A stretch of DNA of 64,000 nt from Cryobacterium lactosi (lineage in GTDB: Bacteria > Actinomycetota > Actinomycetes > Actinomycetales > Microbacteriaceae): positions 59,879 through 123,878 of the forward strand of contig NZ_SOHM01000040.1 of assembly GCF_004403945.1 (NCBI RefSeq), in the 5' to 3' direction. This document shows, in pieces, positions 43,395 through 51,566 of this stretch. The notes beneath the pieces were generated by a model. The model searched no databases, was not told where the DNA came from, and saw nothing but the letters and a program-made list of their open reading frames with translations. Both the position numbers and the translations under genes were made by a program. The stretch's first letter is position 1; every line of letters starts with the position of its first letter.

Positions 43395-44750
43395 ATGAAC
43401 CGCAGGACGACCGCACCGCACGTGCTCATCATTGTGGAGAACCTCCCGGTTCCGCTCGACCGACGGGTGTGGCTGGAATGCCAGGCCCTGATCCGGCGGG
43501 GATACCAGGTCAGTGTGATCTGCCCTCGGGGACCGGGTGACCCGGCCCGCGAGCACCTCGACGGGGTGGACATCTACAAGTACAAGCCTGCGCGCGAGGC
43601 GAAGGACACCCTCGGTTTCGTGTGGGAGTTCGCCTACAGTTGGCTGCGCACAGCGTTGCTGTCCCTGGTGGTGCGCCGTATCCGACCGTTCGACATCATC
43701 CAGGCGTGCAATCCGCCGGACACCTACTGGTTGTTGGCGCTGATGTGGCGTCCCTTCGGCGTGAAATTCGTCTTCGACCACCATGATCTGAATCCCGAGC
43801 TGTTCATCTCCAGGTTCGGTGCACCCCGGGGCGGGCTCAAGTGGCTCGAATACCGTGGCCTGCTCTGGCTCGAACGTGCCACCTTCCGCGCCGCGCACCG
43901 GGTCATCTCGACGAACGAGTCGTACAAGGCGATCGCCGTGCGACGCGGAATGCGCCGTCCTGAGGAGGTGACGGTGGTGCGCAGCGGACCTGACACCGCA
44001 CGGATGCGCCCCATCTACCCGGAACGGCCCTGTGCGGCCGACGAGATCAACCTGGTGTATCTCGGGATCATGGGACCCCAGGACGGGGTCGACCAGGTGC
44101 TGCTCGTCGTCGACGAACTTGTGCATCGCCGGGGGCGTGCCAATGTGACCGCCACGCTCCTGGGCTTCGGCGACTGCTTCACCGCCCTCACTGCCCAAGC
44201 GCGAGCCCTGGGGCTCGAGGACCACGTGACCTTCACGGGCCGGGTGGACAAGGCCGCCATCGCCGAGCACCTCAGCCGGGCCGACATCGGTCTGTGCCCG
44301 GATCTGAAGACGCCGCTCAATGACCTCTCGACGATGAACAAGACCATGGAGTACATGGCGTACGCGCTGCCTGCGGTGTCTTTCGACCTTGTCGAAACCC
44401 GGGTCTCGGGCGGAGACACCCTGCTCTATGTGCCTTCGGGCGACATCACGGCTTTCGCGGACGCCGTCGAGACGTTGATCGACGACCCCGCGCTGCGGGC
44501 GGAGCTAGGCCGCAAGGCCAGGTCACGAGTGGCCACGCTCATGGACTGGCGCCCCCAGGCGCAGGCGTACCTGTCCGTGTACGACGATCTGGCCGGGCCG
44601 ACACGGCCGACGCAGCCCGCGGCGGCAGACACTGAGACGGCCAGTGACACCGATCCCCAGGGCCGGCGCTACGTCGATCTCGACAATGCCGAGGAATTCG
44701 ACCGGTATCTGGTGGAGCGCAGCGCGCGGGCCGAGCGGAGCGCCCGATGA
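43395..44750 (+). CDS. GT4 family glycosyltransferase
   Basis: 451 residues. ATG 43395 is chosen because AAGGAG stands 7 bases upstream; an in-frame ATG at 43296 overlaps the previous stop but would add 33 poorly structured residues. The N-terminus has HVLIIVENLPVPLDRRVWLECQALIRRGYQVSVICP, with the acceptor region FVFDHHDLNPELFISRFG and RVISTNESYKAIAVRRG. The donor half is LVYLGIMGPQDGVDQVLLVVDELV, LLGFGDC, FTGRVDKAAIAEHLSRADIGLCPDLKTPLNDLSTMNKTMEYMAYALPAVSFDL. The last 60 residues form an acidic tail (LDNAEEFDRYLVERSARAERSAR). It overlaps the AMP-ligase gene by ATGA. Confidence 0.9.
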   Translation: MNRRTTAPHVLIIVENLPVPLDRRVWLECQALIRRGYQVSVICPRGPGDPAREHLDGVDIYKYKPAREAKDTLGFVWEFAYSWLRTALLSLVVRRIRPFDIIQACNPPDTYWLLALMWRPFGVKFVFDHHDLNPELFISRFGAPRGGLKWLEYRGLLWLERATFRAAHRVISTNESYKAIAVRRGMRRPEEVTVVRSGPDTARMRPIYPERPCAADEINLVYLGIMGPQDGVDQVLLVVDELVHRRGRANVTATLLGFGDCFTALTAQARALGLEDHVTFTGRVDKAAIAEHLSRADIGLCPDLKTPLNDLSTMNKTMEYMAYALPAVSFDLVETRVSGGDTLLYVPSGDITAFADAVETLIDDPALRAELGRKARSRVATLMDWRPQAQAYLSVYDDLAGPTRPTQPAAADTETASDTDPQGRRYVDLDNAEEFDRYLVERSARAERSAR

Positions 44751-46327
44751 CGCCGGCCAGGACGTGCCTGCATCACCTGCTCAGCCAGGCCGCCGCCGCG
44801 ACCCCGGATGCCCCGGCACTGACCTATCGCAACACCACCATCAGCTACGCCCAGACCTGGCGGATGGCCAGCGCCGTCGCCGCGCAGCTGCTTGACATGG
44901 GACTGAAGCGCGGCGACCGGGTGGCGATCTACCTCGAGAAGCGCATCGAGACCGTTACGTCGATCTTCGCCGTCTCCGCCGCCGGTGGTGTGTTCGTTCC
45001 GGTCAACCACGTGCTCAAGGCGGCACAGGTCGGCCACATCCTCGGCGACAGCGGCGCAGCAGTGCTCATCACCTCCGCCGGCAGGCTCACGCAGCTGGCC
45101 GAGGTACTGGCGGTCTCCGCTGTGACGCAGGTGATCGTGATCGATGACGCGGCGCCCGAACCTGGCGCACCCTGGCAGCTCCACCGCTGGGCCGACGGGC
45201 AGGCGGTGCCGGAGGAGCCGCATCCCGCGCGCAGGATCGACATCGATCCGGCGGCGATCCTGTACACCTCGGGAAGCACCGGCAAACCCAAGGGCGTCGT
45301 GCTCAGCCATCGCAACCTGATCGTCGGCGCGGAGAGCGTGAGCTCCTACCTGGAGAACACCAGCGACGACGTGATCCTCAGCGTGTTGCCCCTGAGCTTC
45401 GACGCGGGTCTGAGCCAGGTGACGACGGCTTTTTCGGTCGGCGCCCACTGCATCCTGATGAACTACCTGCTGCCACGGGAGGTACCCAAGCTGTGCGAGC
45501 AGTACGGCGTCACCGGCCTGACCTGCGTGCCGCCGTTGTGGCTGGCACTGGCCGAGCTCGACTGGCCGACGGCGGCCGCGAGTCGGCTGCGGTACTGGGC
45601 CAATACCGGCGGCAGGATGCCCCGCCCGACCCTGGACCAGCTGCGGCGGATTTTCCCCGCGGCAACCCCCTACCTGATGTACGGCCTCACCGAGGCGTTC
45701 CGCTCCACCTACCTCGACCCCGCTGAGGTCGACCGACGCCCGGACTCGATCGGCAAGGCCATCCCGAATGCCGAAGTCCTCGTCCTCCGCCCCGACGGGA
45801 CGCGATGTGCCCCCGGTGAGGAAGGGGAACTCGTGCACCGGGGGGCACTTGTCGCGCTCGGCTACTGGAACGACCCGGTCCGCACTGCCGAACGCTACCG
45901 GCTGGTGCGCCATCCGGACCAGGAGTGGCTGGCCCCGGAGAGAGCCGTCTGGTCCGGGGACACGGTGGTGGCCGACGACGAGGGTTTTCTCTACTTCGTG
46001 GGTCGCCATGACGAGATGATCAAGACCTCCGGATACCGGGTGAGCCCGACCGAGATCGAGGAAGCGGCGCACAGCACCGGTCTTGTCCGCGACGCTGTGG
46101 CCGTCGGAGTGGACGACCCGGCGCTTGGCCAACGGATCGTGCTGCTGGCGACCCCCATAGCTGCCGACCTCGATGTCGGCGCACTCACGGTCGCACTGAA
46201 ACGGGTCTTGCCGCTCTACATGGTTCCGTCGCGCATCGATGTGCGCCGTGAGATGCACCGTTCCCCCAACGGCAAGTACGACCGCGCCCGTCTTATGTCA
46301 GAGCTGATGTCGGAGGTGTCCGGATGA
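44747..46327 (+). CDS. AMP-forming acyl-CoA/acyl-ACP ligase, exosortase-A-associated type
   Basis: 526 residues; ATG 44747 overlaps the previous stop. The ANL superfamily motifs are complete: ILYTSGSTGKPKGVVLSHRN (P-loop), YLMYGLTEAFRSTYLDP, WSGDTVVADDEGFLYFVGRHDEMIKTSGYRVSPTEIEEAAHS, and a C-terminal catalytic Lys in RSPNGKYDRARL. Blocks such as FVPVNHVLKAAQVGHILGDSGAAVLITSAGRL, LPLSFDAGLSQVTTAFSVGAHCILMNYLLPREV and DRRPDSIGKAIPNAEVLVLRPDGT recall the family named 'acyl-CoA ligase (AMP-forming), exosortase A system-associated'. It probably adenylates a carboxylic acid and loads it onto the ACP at 47593-47850 (inference). Confidence 0.9.
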   Translation: MTPARTCLHHLLSQAAAATPDAPALTYRNTTISYAQTWRMASAVAAQLLDMGLKRGDRVAIYLEKRIETVTSIFAVSAAGGVFVPVNHVLKAAQVGHILGDSGAAVLITSAGRLTQLAEVLAVSAVTQVIVIDDAAPEPGAPWQLHRWADGQAVPEEPHPARRIDIDPAAILYTSGSTGKPKGVVLSHRNLIVGAESVSSYLENTSDDVILSVLPLSFDAGLSQVTTAFSVGAHCILMNYLLPREVPKLCEQYGVTGLTCVPPLWLALAELDWPTAAASRLRYWANTGGRMPRPTLDQLRRIFPAATPYLMYGLTEAFRSTYLDPAEVDRRPDSIGKAIPNAEVLVLRPDGTRCAPGEEGELVHRGALVALGYWNDPVRTAERYRLVRHPDQEWLAPERAVWSGDTVVADDEGFLYFVGRHDEMIKTSGYRVSPTEIEEAAHSTGLVRDAVAVGVDDPALGQRIVLLATPIAADLDVGALTVALKRVLPLYMVPSRIDVRREMHRSPNGKYDRARLMSELMSEVSG

Positions 46328-47550
46328 AACCGAACGAACATATCGCCCGGTTCGGAACCGTGGACGGGGAACTGCAAATCGGCGGCCTGCCGCTCAGCAG
46401 GGTCGCCGCCCGCGTCGGTTCGACGCCGTTCTTCGCCTACGACCGTGGTCTGCTCGACGAGCGGGTCAACCTGCTGCGTTCCGCGCTGCCCGAACGGGTC
46501 GAGCTCAGTTTCGCGATGAAGGCCAATCCGATGCCCGCGATCGTGCAACATTTGGCCGGCAGGCTCGACCGGATCGACGTCGCGTCGGGGCTGGAAATGC
46601 AGACTGCGTTGGACACCACCATCCGTGTCGACAGGGTCAGTTTCGCCGGCCCGGGCAAGACCCCGGCGGAGATCCGACAGGCCGTCGCGGCCGGCATTCT
46701 CATCGAGGTCGAGTCCGGCACCGAATTCCGCCGGGTGCTTGCCGCCGGCGACCAGCTCGGGCTCACGCCGAACGTCGCCGTCCGGGTGAACCCCGACTTC
46801 GCTGTCAAAGGATCGGGGATGCGGATGGGCGGTGGACCGCAGCAGTTCGGCATTGACGCGGAACAGGTGCCAGCGGTGCTGCGCGAGTACGGCACGGCGG
46901 GAGCGAACGTGCTCGGTTTCCATGTGTTCGCCGGCTCGCAGAACCTGAACGCGGCCATCATCGCCGAGGCGCAGCGGCGCACCGTCGACCTGGTCAGTTC
47001 TCTCGCGGAGCACCTGGCCGATCCGCTGCGTTACCTCAACCTGGGGGGTGGGTTCGGTATCCCGTACGTCGACAAGGACCGGCCGCTGGACCTCGACGTC
47101 GTCGCCGCGAACCTCCACGAGTTGGTGGACGGGCCGATTGCCGAGCGGATGCCCCAGGCCAGTCCGGTCATCGAACTCGGCCGGTACCTCGTCGGGGAGT
47201 GCGGGGTGTACGTCACCCGGGTCCTGGACCGCAAGGTGTCCAGGGGCAAGACCTTCCTGGTCGTCGACGGTGGGATGCACCACCAGCTCGCGGCCTCCGG
47301 CAACTTCGGCCAGGCCATCCGCCGCAACTATCCCGTCGCGGTGGGCACCCGCGCCGAGCGGGCCTCCGCCGAGGCCGTCACCGTCGTCGGATGCCTGTGC
47401 ACCCCGCTTGACCTGCTGGCCGACGACGTCGACCTGCCCACCTCCGACATCGACGACCTCATCGTGATCTTCCAGGCGGGGGCCTACGGCCTGACCGCCA
47501 GCCCGACAGCCTTCCTCGGTCACCCAGCGCCGGCGGAAGTCCTCATCTGA
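46324..47550 (+). CDS. PLP-dependent amino acid decarboxylase, exosortase-A-associated type
   Basis: 408 residues; ATG 46324 overlaps the ligase stop. A fold-type III alanine-racemase-like barrel is shown by TPFFAYDRGLLDERV, SFAMKANPMPAIVQHL (PLP Lys about residue 66), VRVNPDF, GFHVFAGSQ, YLNLGGGFGIPY, and ELGRYLVGECGVYVTRVLDRKVSRGKTFLVVDGGMHHQLAASGNFGQ. The catalytic Cys is in GCLCTPLDLLADDV. The segments match the family 'pyridoxal-dependent decarboxylase, exosortase A system-associated', a relative of DAP/ornithine decarboxylases. It should decarboxylate an amino acid, free or carrier-bound; the actual substrate is unknown. Confidence 0.92.
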   Translation: MKPNEHIARFGTVDGELQIGGLPLSRVAARVGSTPFFAYDRGLLDERVNLLRSALPERVELSFAMKANPMPAIVQHLAGRLDRIDVASGLEMQTALDTTIRVDRVSFAGPGKTPAEIRQAVAAGILIEVESGTEFRRVLAAGDQLGLTPNVAVRVNPDFAVKGSGMRMGGGPQQFGIDAEQVPAVLREYGTAGANVLGFHVFAGSQNLNAAIIAEAQRRTVDLVSSLAEHLADPLRYLNLGGGFGIPYVDKDRPLDLDVVAANLHELVDGPIAERMPQASPVIELGRYLVGECGVYVTRVLDRKVSRGKTFLVVDGGMHHQLAASGNFGQAIRRNYPVAVGTRAERASAEAVTVVGCLCTPLDLLADDVDLPTSDIDDLIVIFQAGAYGLTASPTAFLGHPAPAEVLI

Positions 47551-47592
47551 ATGTCCCCGTCTGAATCAGTCCCGCCTCGACAAGGAGCACCA

Positions 47593-47850
47593 ATGACCGA
47601 CACCCTGAACGACATCCGTACCCTGCTGATCGAGGCCCTGGAACTGCGTCAGCGCCCCGAGGACCTGCGAGAGGAAACCGCACTGTTCGGCGCGATGCCG
47701 GAACTCGACTCGTTCGGAGTCGTGAGCCTGGTGGCGTCCCTCGAAGATCACTTCGACATCACCGTCGACGATGACGAGTTCGGTGCCGAGATCTTCGAGA
47801 CGGTGGGCACCCTGACCGGATTCGTCGATGCCAAACTCGCCGCAGCCTGA
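47593..47850 (+). CDS. Acyl (phosphopantetheine) carrier protein
   Basis: 85 residues from ATG 47593, with a strong AAGGAG 5 bases upstream. It is acidic and helical. The phosphopantetheine attachment Ser40 is in MPELDSFGVVSLVASLEDHF, close to the D-S-[LF] consensus, followed by FDITVDDDEFGAEIFETVGTLTGFV, the helix III/IV region of carrier proteins. It lies between the decarboxylase and the AsnB-like gene and overlaps the latter by 23 bases. It probably carries the acyl or aminoacyl group activated by the ligase at 44747-46327. Its own strong ribosome site suggests a higher level than its neighbours. Confidence 0.9.
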   Translation: MTDTLNDIRTLLIEALELRQRPEDLREETALFGAMPELDSFGVVSLVASLEDHFDITVDDDEFGAEIFETVGTLTGFVDAKLAAA

Positions 47851-49618
47851 TCGGGCGGCGCCGCACGGCGGCCTGCCTGGTTTCATTGCCGTGCATCGGC
47901 ACGAATCGGGCCTCGACGTGGGGCGCGCACTGCCAGAGGGAGCGACGCAGTCGGACCATGGGCCGGCGATGCTGGCCACCTGGGGTGTGGCGGTGCCGCG
48001 GCAATCGACGCAGACCGTGGCCCTCTCCAGCGTTCTGAGAACCGAACGAGGGACAGTCTCGTTAGAAGAGATCGACGAAGGTATGCGCAGTAATCCCCAG
48101 GGCTTGACGCGGCTGCTGCCGCCCTTCGCCGCCGTGCGCGGTGACGACGACGGGGTGACCATGGTCGCCGACTCGATGGGGTTCAGGCAGCTGTACCACA
48201 GCACGCCGGCCGCCGCGGGTGCGCCCGTGCTGTGCACGTCGGCGCTGCTCGCCGGGTGGCACAGGGGCGCCGCCGTGGATCACACCGCGGTCGCTGTGCA
48301 GTCCCTGCTGGGGTGGCAACTGGGCCAGCGCACCCTGCTGTGCGGGGTCGACAAGCTCGCCCCGGGTGCGACCGCCCGCCTGGACGCTGATGGTGTGAGC
48401 GCGAGCACACCGGACCGGGTGAGCGAGGCGGCGATCGGGCTCGACGAGGCCGTCGCCGCAGCGGCAGCCCTGCTGCGTGCGTCACTGGACGCGCTGCTGG
48501 ACGATCACCCCGACGCTGTACTGCAACTCACCGGCGGGCAGGATTCCCGCTTGCTGCTCAGCGCCATCCCCGTCGCCAGGCGCCGGGGACTCCGGGCGAT
48601 GACGCTGGGGGTGCCCGGCGGCGGCGACGTCGACGTGGCCAGCCGGCTCGCCGAACGATACGGACTGCGGCATGACGTGCACGGCCTCGCCGGCCTGGAC
48701 GGCCTGAGCGGCGCTGAAGCGTGGGATCTCGTGTCAGCGGCCGCGATGCGTCTGGACGGCATGGCGGATCCCATCGCCCTCGCCGCCCTCACGGTTGCGG
48801 AGAGCAGCTTCGATCAGGGCGTGCGAATCTCGGGGCTCGGCGGAGAAGTCGCCCGCGGCTTCTACTACGTCGGCGCCGTCAAGGAGCGGGCATTCGCGCG
48901 CAAGGACGCCGAACAGCTCGCGGCCTGGCGCATGTTCGCGAACGAATCCGTCGAGCCGGGCCTGCTCGAGCCGGAGTTCACAGTCTGGGCGAGGAAGGCA
49001 GCCGACGACGAGGTGGTCTCTGCCCTGTCCTCCGCCGGTGGCGAGTGGTTCCACGCCACCGACGAACTCTACCTGCGGCACCGCATGCAACGATGGGCGG
49101 GCGTCACCGATACCGCAGCCGGATCCGACCGGATCATCATCAACCCGATGCTGAGCGCAGAATTCCTCGGCATCGCCTCACGACTGGCCCCCGAAGACAA
49201 AGCACATTCGCTCTTCCTCGCCAGACTGCAGATGGAACTCGACCCCGAACTCGGCAGGATCCCGCTGGAGGGACGCGCGGCACCGATCCGCGCGGCGTAC
49301 CCGACCCCGTGGCGTTCGGCAACGACAACGCTGGGCACGGGACGGCGGCTGGCCCGCAAAGTCGCCCAGCGAATCCGGCACGGGAATCGATCACCGGCCG
49401 GGGGGCCGGTGCTTGCCGCCAAAGTCGTCGACCACTGGCGGCGGCATCCGGAATTGCTCTCTGCGGCGCACCTGTCACCCTTTGTCCGACCCGCGTGGAT
49501 CGACGGCGTGATCGACGGGCGCGTCGCACCGAAACCCAGTTCGGTGGCGTTTGTGACCAACCTCATTGTGGCGACTACGGCGCGTGTTCCGCAGGGTGGC
49601 CGAGCGGACGTGCGCTAG
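47828..49618 (+). CDS. Asparagine-synthase-like (AsnB/beta-lactam-synthetase fold) protein without the glutaminase Cys
   Basis: 596 residues; ATG 47828 overlaps the ACP gene. The N-terminal half keeps a class II amidotransferase-like pattern (VVADSMGFRQLYHS; QSLLGWQLGQRTLLCGVDKLAPGATARLD). It begins MPNSPQPD, so the catalytic Cys2 is missing. The synthetase half has the PP-loop VLQLTGGQDSRLLLSA (about 236) and ISGLGGEVARG. It should activate a carboxylate as an acyl-adenylate and couple it to an amine, as in beta-lactam synthetase. Exosortase loci also carry AsnB-like 'amidotransferase' genes. The amine donor would not be glutamine-derived ammonia (inference from the missing Cys). Confidence 0.82.
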   Translation: MPNSPQPDRAAPHGGLPGFIAVHRHESGLDVGRALPEGATQSDHGPAMLATWGVAVPRQSTQTVALSSVLRTERGTVSLEEIDEGMRSNPQGLTRLLPPFAAVRGDDDGVTMVADSMGFRQLYHSTPAAAGAPVLCTSALLAGWHRGAAVDHTAVAVQSLLGWQLGQRTLLCGVDKLAPGATARLDADGVSASTPDRVSEAAIGLDEAVAAAAALLRASLDALLDDHPDAVLQLTGGQDSRLLLSAIPVARRRGLRAMTLGVPGGGDVDVASRLAERYGLRHDVHGLAGLDGLSGAEAWDLVSAAAMRLDGMADPIALAALTVAESSFDQGVRISGLGGEVARGFYYVGAVKERAFARKDAEQLAAWRMFANESVEPGLLEPEFTVWARKAADDEVVSALSSAGGEWFHATDELYLRHRMQRWAGVTDTAAGSDRIIINPMLSAEFLGIASRLAPEDKAHSLFLARLQMELDPELGRIPLEGRAAPIRAAYPTPWRSATTTLGTGRRLARKVAQRIRHGNRSPAGGPVLAAKVVDHWRRHPELLSAAHLSPFVRPAWIDGVIDGRVAPKPSSVAFVTNLIVATTARVPQGGRADVR

Positions 49619-49901
49619 TACGCAACCCGTTTGACGGACCGATGGAACGGTGCAGAAAACGACAGCCCGGTAACCCGATTCGGTCGTACGGCCCGCCTGC
49701 CGTGGAGGGTGAATCGGTCCACGGATAGAGCGGGGACCGGTCAGGTGTTTCCGGGACTCGATTTGACGAGGTGAGGTTAAGTCACGTCTAATGGGGTGCG
49801 CGTGCCCCAAAAGGGGGTAAACGTGAACTCCACGACGGTCACCACCACGGCCAGAGATGGTCGGTATTCGTCGTGTCCGAAACACAAGATTAGGACGCAA
49901 T
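49619..49901 (+). promoter_or_regulatory. Intergenic leader of the DUF4082/beta-helix gene
   Basis: 283 bases without a gene. It contains GCCCCAAAAGGGGGT at 49803-49817, similar in form to the CCCC-x-GGGG repeats of leaders L1 and L2, though the flanks differ. The AGGA at 49892-49895 serves ATG 49902. Just inside the coding region lies CCTCCTAGGAGG (49907-49918), a 12-bp palindrome holding both Shine-Dalgarno-like and anti-Shine-Dalgarno-like sequence. Confidence 0.4.
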
Positions 49902-51455
49902 ATGCACCTCCTAGGAGGCTCGGCGAGCCAATTCGCCACCACGCCCCACAGTCAGCCCCGTATCGGCCGCATCGCGGTCGCCCTCGCTTTGCTGCTCGCT
50001 CTCGTCGCCACAGCCGGTCAATGGGGGCTGAGCCCCGCGGCCGCGGCCACCAGCAGCACGATCCTCGGGACCTCCACTCCGACCCGCCTCGTGCAGCACT
50101 CCGATTCCGCCGCGGTCGAAGTGGGAACTCGTTTCACAGCACGCTCGGATGGCACAGCCGCCGGAATGCGCTTCTGGAAGGGCGAGGGCGCAGCCGGACC
50201 CCACACCGGCACCCTGTGGAGCGCAACGGGCAAGAAGCTCGCGGGCGCGACCTTCTCGAATGTGTCGGGTTCCGGTTGGCAGAAAGCTGATTTCGACAAG
50301 GCGATCACCCTGACCAAGGGCGAGTCCTACGTGGTCTCGTACCACGCCCCCAAGGGGCGGTACGCGGCGACCCAGAACTACACCGGGACGTCGCTCTCAC
50401 CCGACTTGGCGATCACCGCTGAAGCCGGCGTGTTCAGGTACGGGTCACAGGCGCGCTTCCCCACCAAGACCTACAAAAACAGCATGTACTGGGTGGATGT
50501 GGTGTTCACTCCGACGGGTGCCGCCACCCCGACGCCGCCGGTCGTCACACCGACGCCGACGCCGCCGGTCGTGACGCCCACGCCGACCCCGCCGGTCGTG
50601 ACCCCGACCCCGACCCCGACGCCGCCGGTCGTGACCCCGACCCCGACGCCGCCGGTCGTGACGCCGCCCGCCGCCGGTGGGTTCCCCTCGGCTGCCAACA
50701 CCGGAGTTCCGGCCGGGACGGCCCTGACCGACTACACCGGGCCGTGCCGGATCACGGCGCCAGGTACCGTCATCGACGCCAAGCGGGTGAACTGCGGCAC
50801 ACTGTCGATCGCCGCGACCGGAGTTTCGATCACTCGCTCGGTCATCAACGGCGGCGTCTACAACGATGACAGTGGCACCGGATCCTTCTCCATCACCGAC
50901 AGCCAGGTCGACGTGGGCAACAAAGCGGGGACCGGTATCGGCGACGTCCGTTTCACTGCGACTCGCGTCCATGTGACGGGTGGCAACCGTTCGGTGAACT
51001 GTTTCCGCGACTGCACCCTGGCAAACTCCTACGTGCACGGCCAGTTCCGCGACAGCACTGGGACCTACCATGAATCCGGCGTCCGGATGGGGTCGGGTTC
51101 GGTTATCCGGGGCAACACCATCGCCTGCGACGCGCCCGATGTGGCTCCGGATGCAGGATGCTCAGCAGCGCTCACCGGCTATGGTGACTTCGCCGTCGTG
51201 CAGAACAACATCATCGACGGAAACAAATTCGTCGGCGGTTCGGGCGGCTATTGCACCTACGGCGGTTCGACGCAGGGCAAGCCCTACTCCAGTGGGACCC
51301 GCGATATCCGCTTCACCAACAACGTGTGGGAGCGCGGGAGCAGCGGCAAGTGCGGCTTCTACGGTCCGATCACGTCGTTCGACACCAACGCGCCGGGCAA
51401 TGTGTGGAGTAACAACAAGTGGGACGACGGAACGGCGGTCCAAGCCGCGAACTGA
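49902..51455 (+). CDS. Secreted DUF4082 plus beta-helix protein
   Basis: 517 residues from ATG 49902. A signal peptide (IGRIAVALALLLALVATAGQWG...AAAA) opens the protein. One DUF4082 module follows (about 48-190: VEVGTRFTARSDGTAAGMRFWKGEGAAGPHTGTLW, GWQKADF, YWVDVVF), closely like those of the giant protein. A Pro-Thr-Val linker (about 207-263) leads to a beta-helix domain homologous to the protein at 25095-26099 over almost its whole length (TDYTGPCRIT, VIDAKRVNCG, TATRVHVTGGNRSV, YHESGVRMGSGSVIRGNTIACDAP, GYCTYGGST). So it joins the two surface modules of the locus in one chain. Likely cell-surface or secreted; no catalytic residues assigned. Confidence 0.82.
   Translation: MHLLGGSASQFATTPHSQPRIGRIAVALALLLALVATAGQWGLSPAAAATSSTILGTSTPTRLVQHSDSAAVEVGTRFTARSDGTAAGMRFWKGEGAAGPHTGTLWSATGKKLAGATFSNVSGSGWQKADFDKAITLTKGESYVVSYHAPKGRYAATQNYTGTSLSPDLAITAEAGVFRYGSQARFPTKTYKNSMYWVDVVFTPTGAATPTPPVVTPTPTPPVVTPTPTPPVVTPTPTPTPPVVTPTPTPPVVTPPAAGGFPSAANTGVPAGTALTDYTGPCRITAPGTVIDAKRVNCGTLSIAATGVSITRSVINGGVYNDDSGTGSFSITDSQVDVGNKAGTGIGDVRFTATRVHVTGGNRSVNCFRDCTLANSYVHGQFRDSTGTYHESGVRMGSGSVIRGNTIACDAPDVAPDAGCSAALTGYGDFAVVQNNIIDGNKFVGGSGGYCTYGGSTQGKPYSSGTRDIRFTNNVWERGSSGKCGFYGPITSFDTNAPGNVWSNNKWDDGTAVQAAN
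50520..50660 (+). repeat. Coding Pro-Thr-Val linker repeats
   Basis: Imperfect repeats of ccgccggtcgtgac plus 6-base acgccg/accccg units encode TPPVVTPTP repeats. They separate the DUF4082 module from the beta-helix domain. Confidence 0.85.
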
Positions 51456-51490
51456 TCCACGAACGGTCAGATGTCCTGACTGAATGACGC

Positions 51491-51550
51491 GAGGGCCTCC
51501 GCGGCCGACACGGGTTGTCACAGCACCCGTGTCGCCGCGCGAAGGCCCTC
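51491..51550. terminator. Bidirectional terminator between convergent EPS blocks
   Basis: A long interrupted hairpin: GAGGGCCT/AGGCCCTC at the base and a perfect 10-bp CGACACGGGT/ACCCGTGTCG at the top, loop TGTCACAGC. It lies between the plus-strand DUF4082 gene and the minus-strand GNAT gene and can serve both. Confidence 0.75.
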
Positions 51551-51566
51551 GTTGGTCAGTCGCCGT

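Noticed and set aside
49619..49900. Small ORFs between the AsnB-like gene and the DUF4082 gene
   Set aside because: The frames are short, overlap on both strands, have no ribosome sites and no recognisable sequence.
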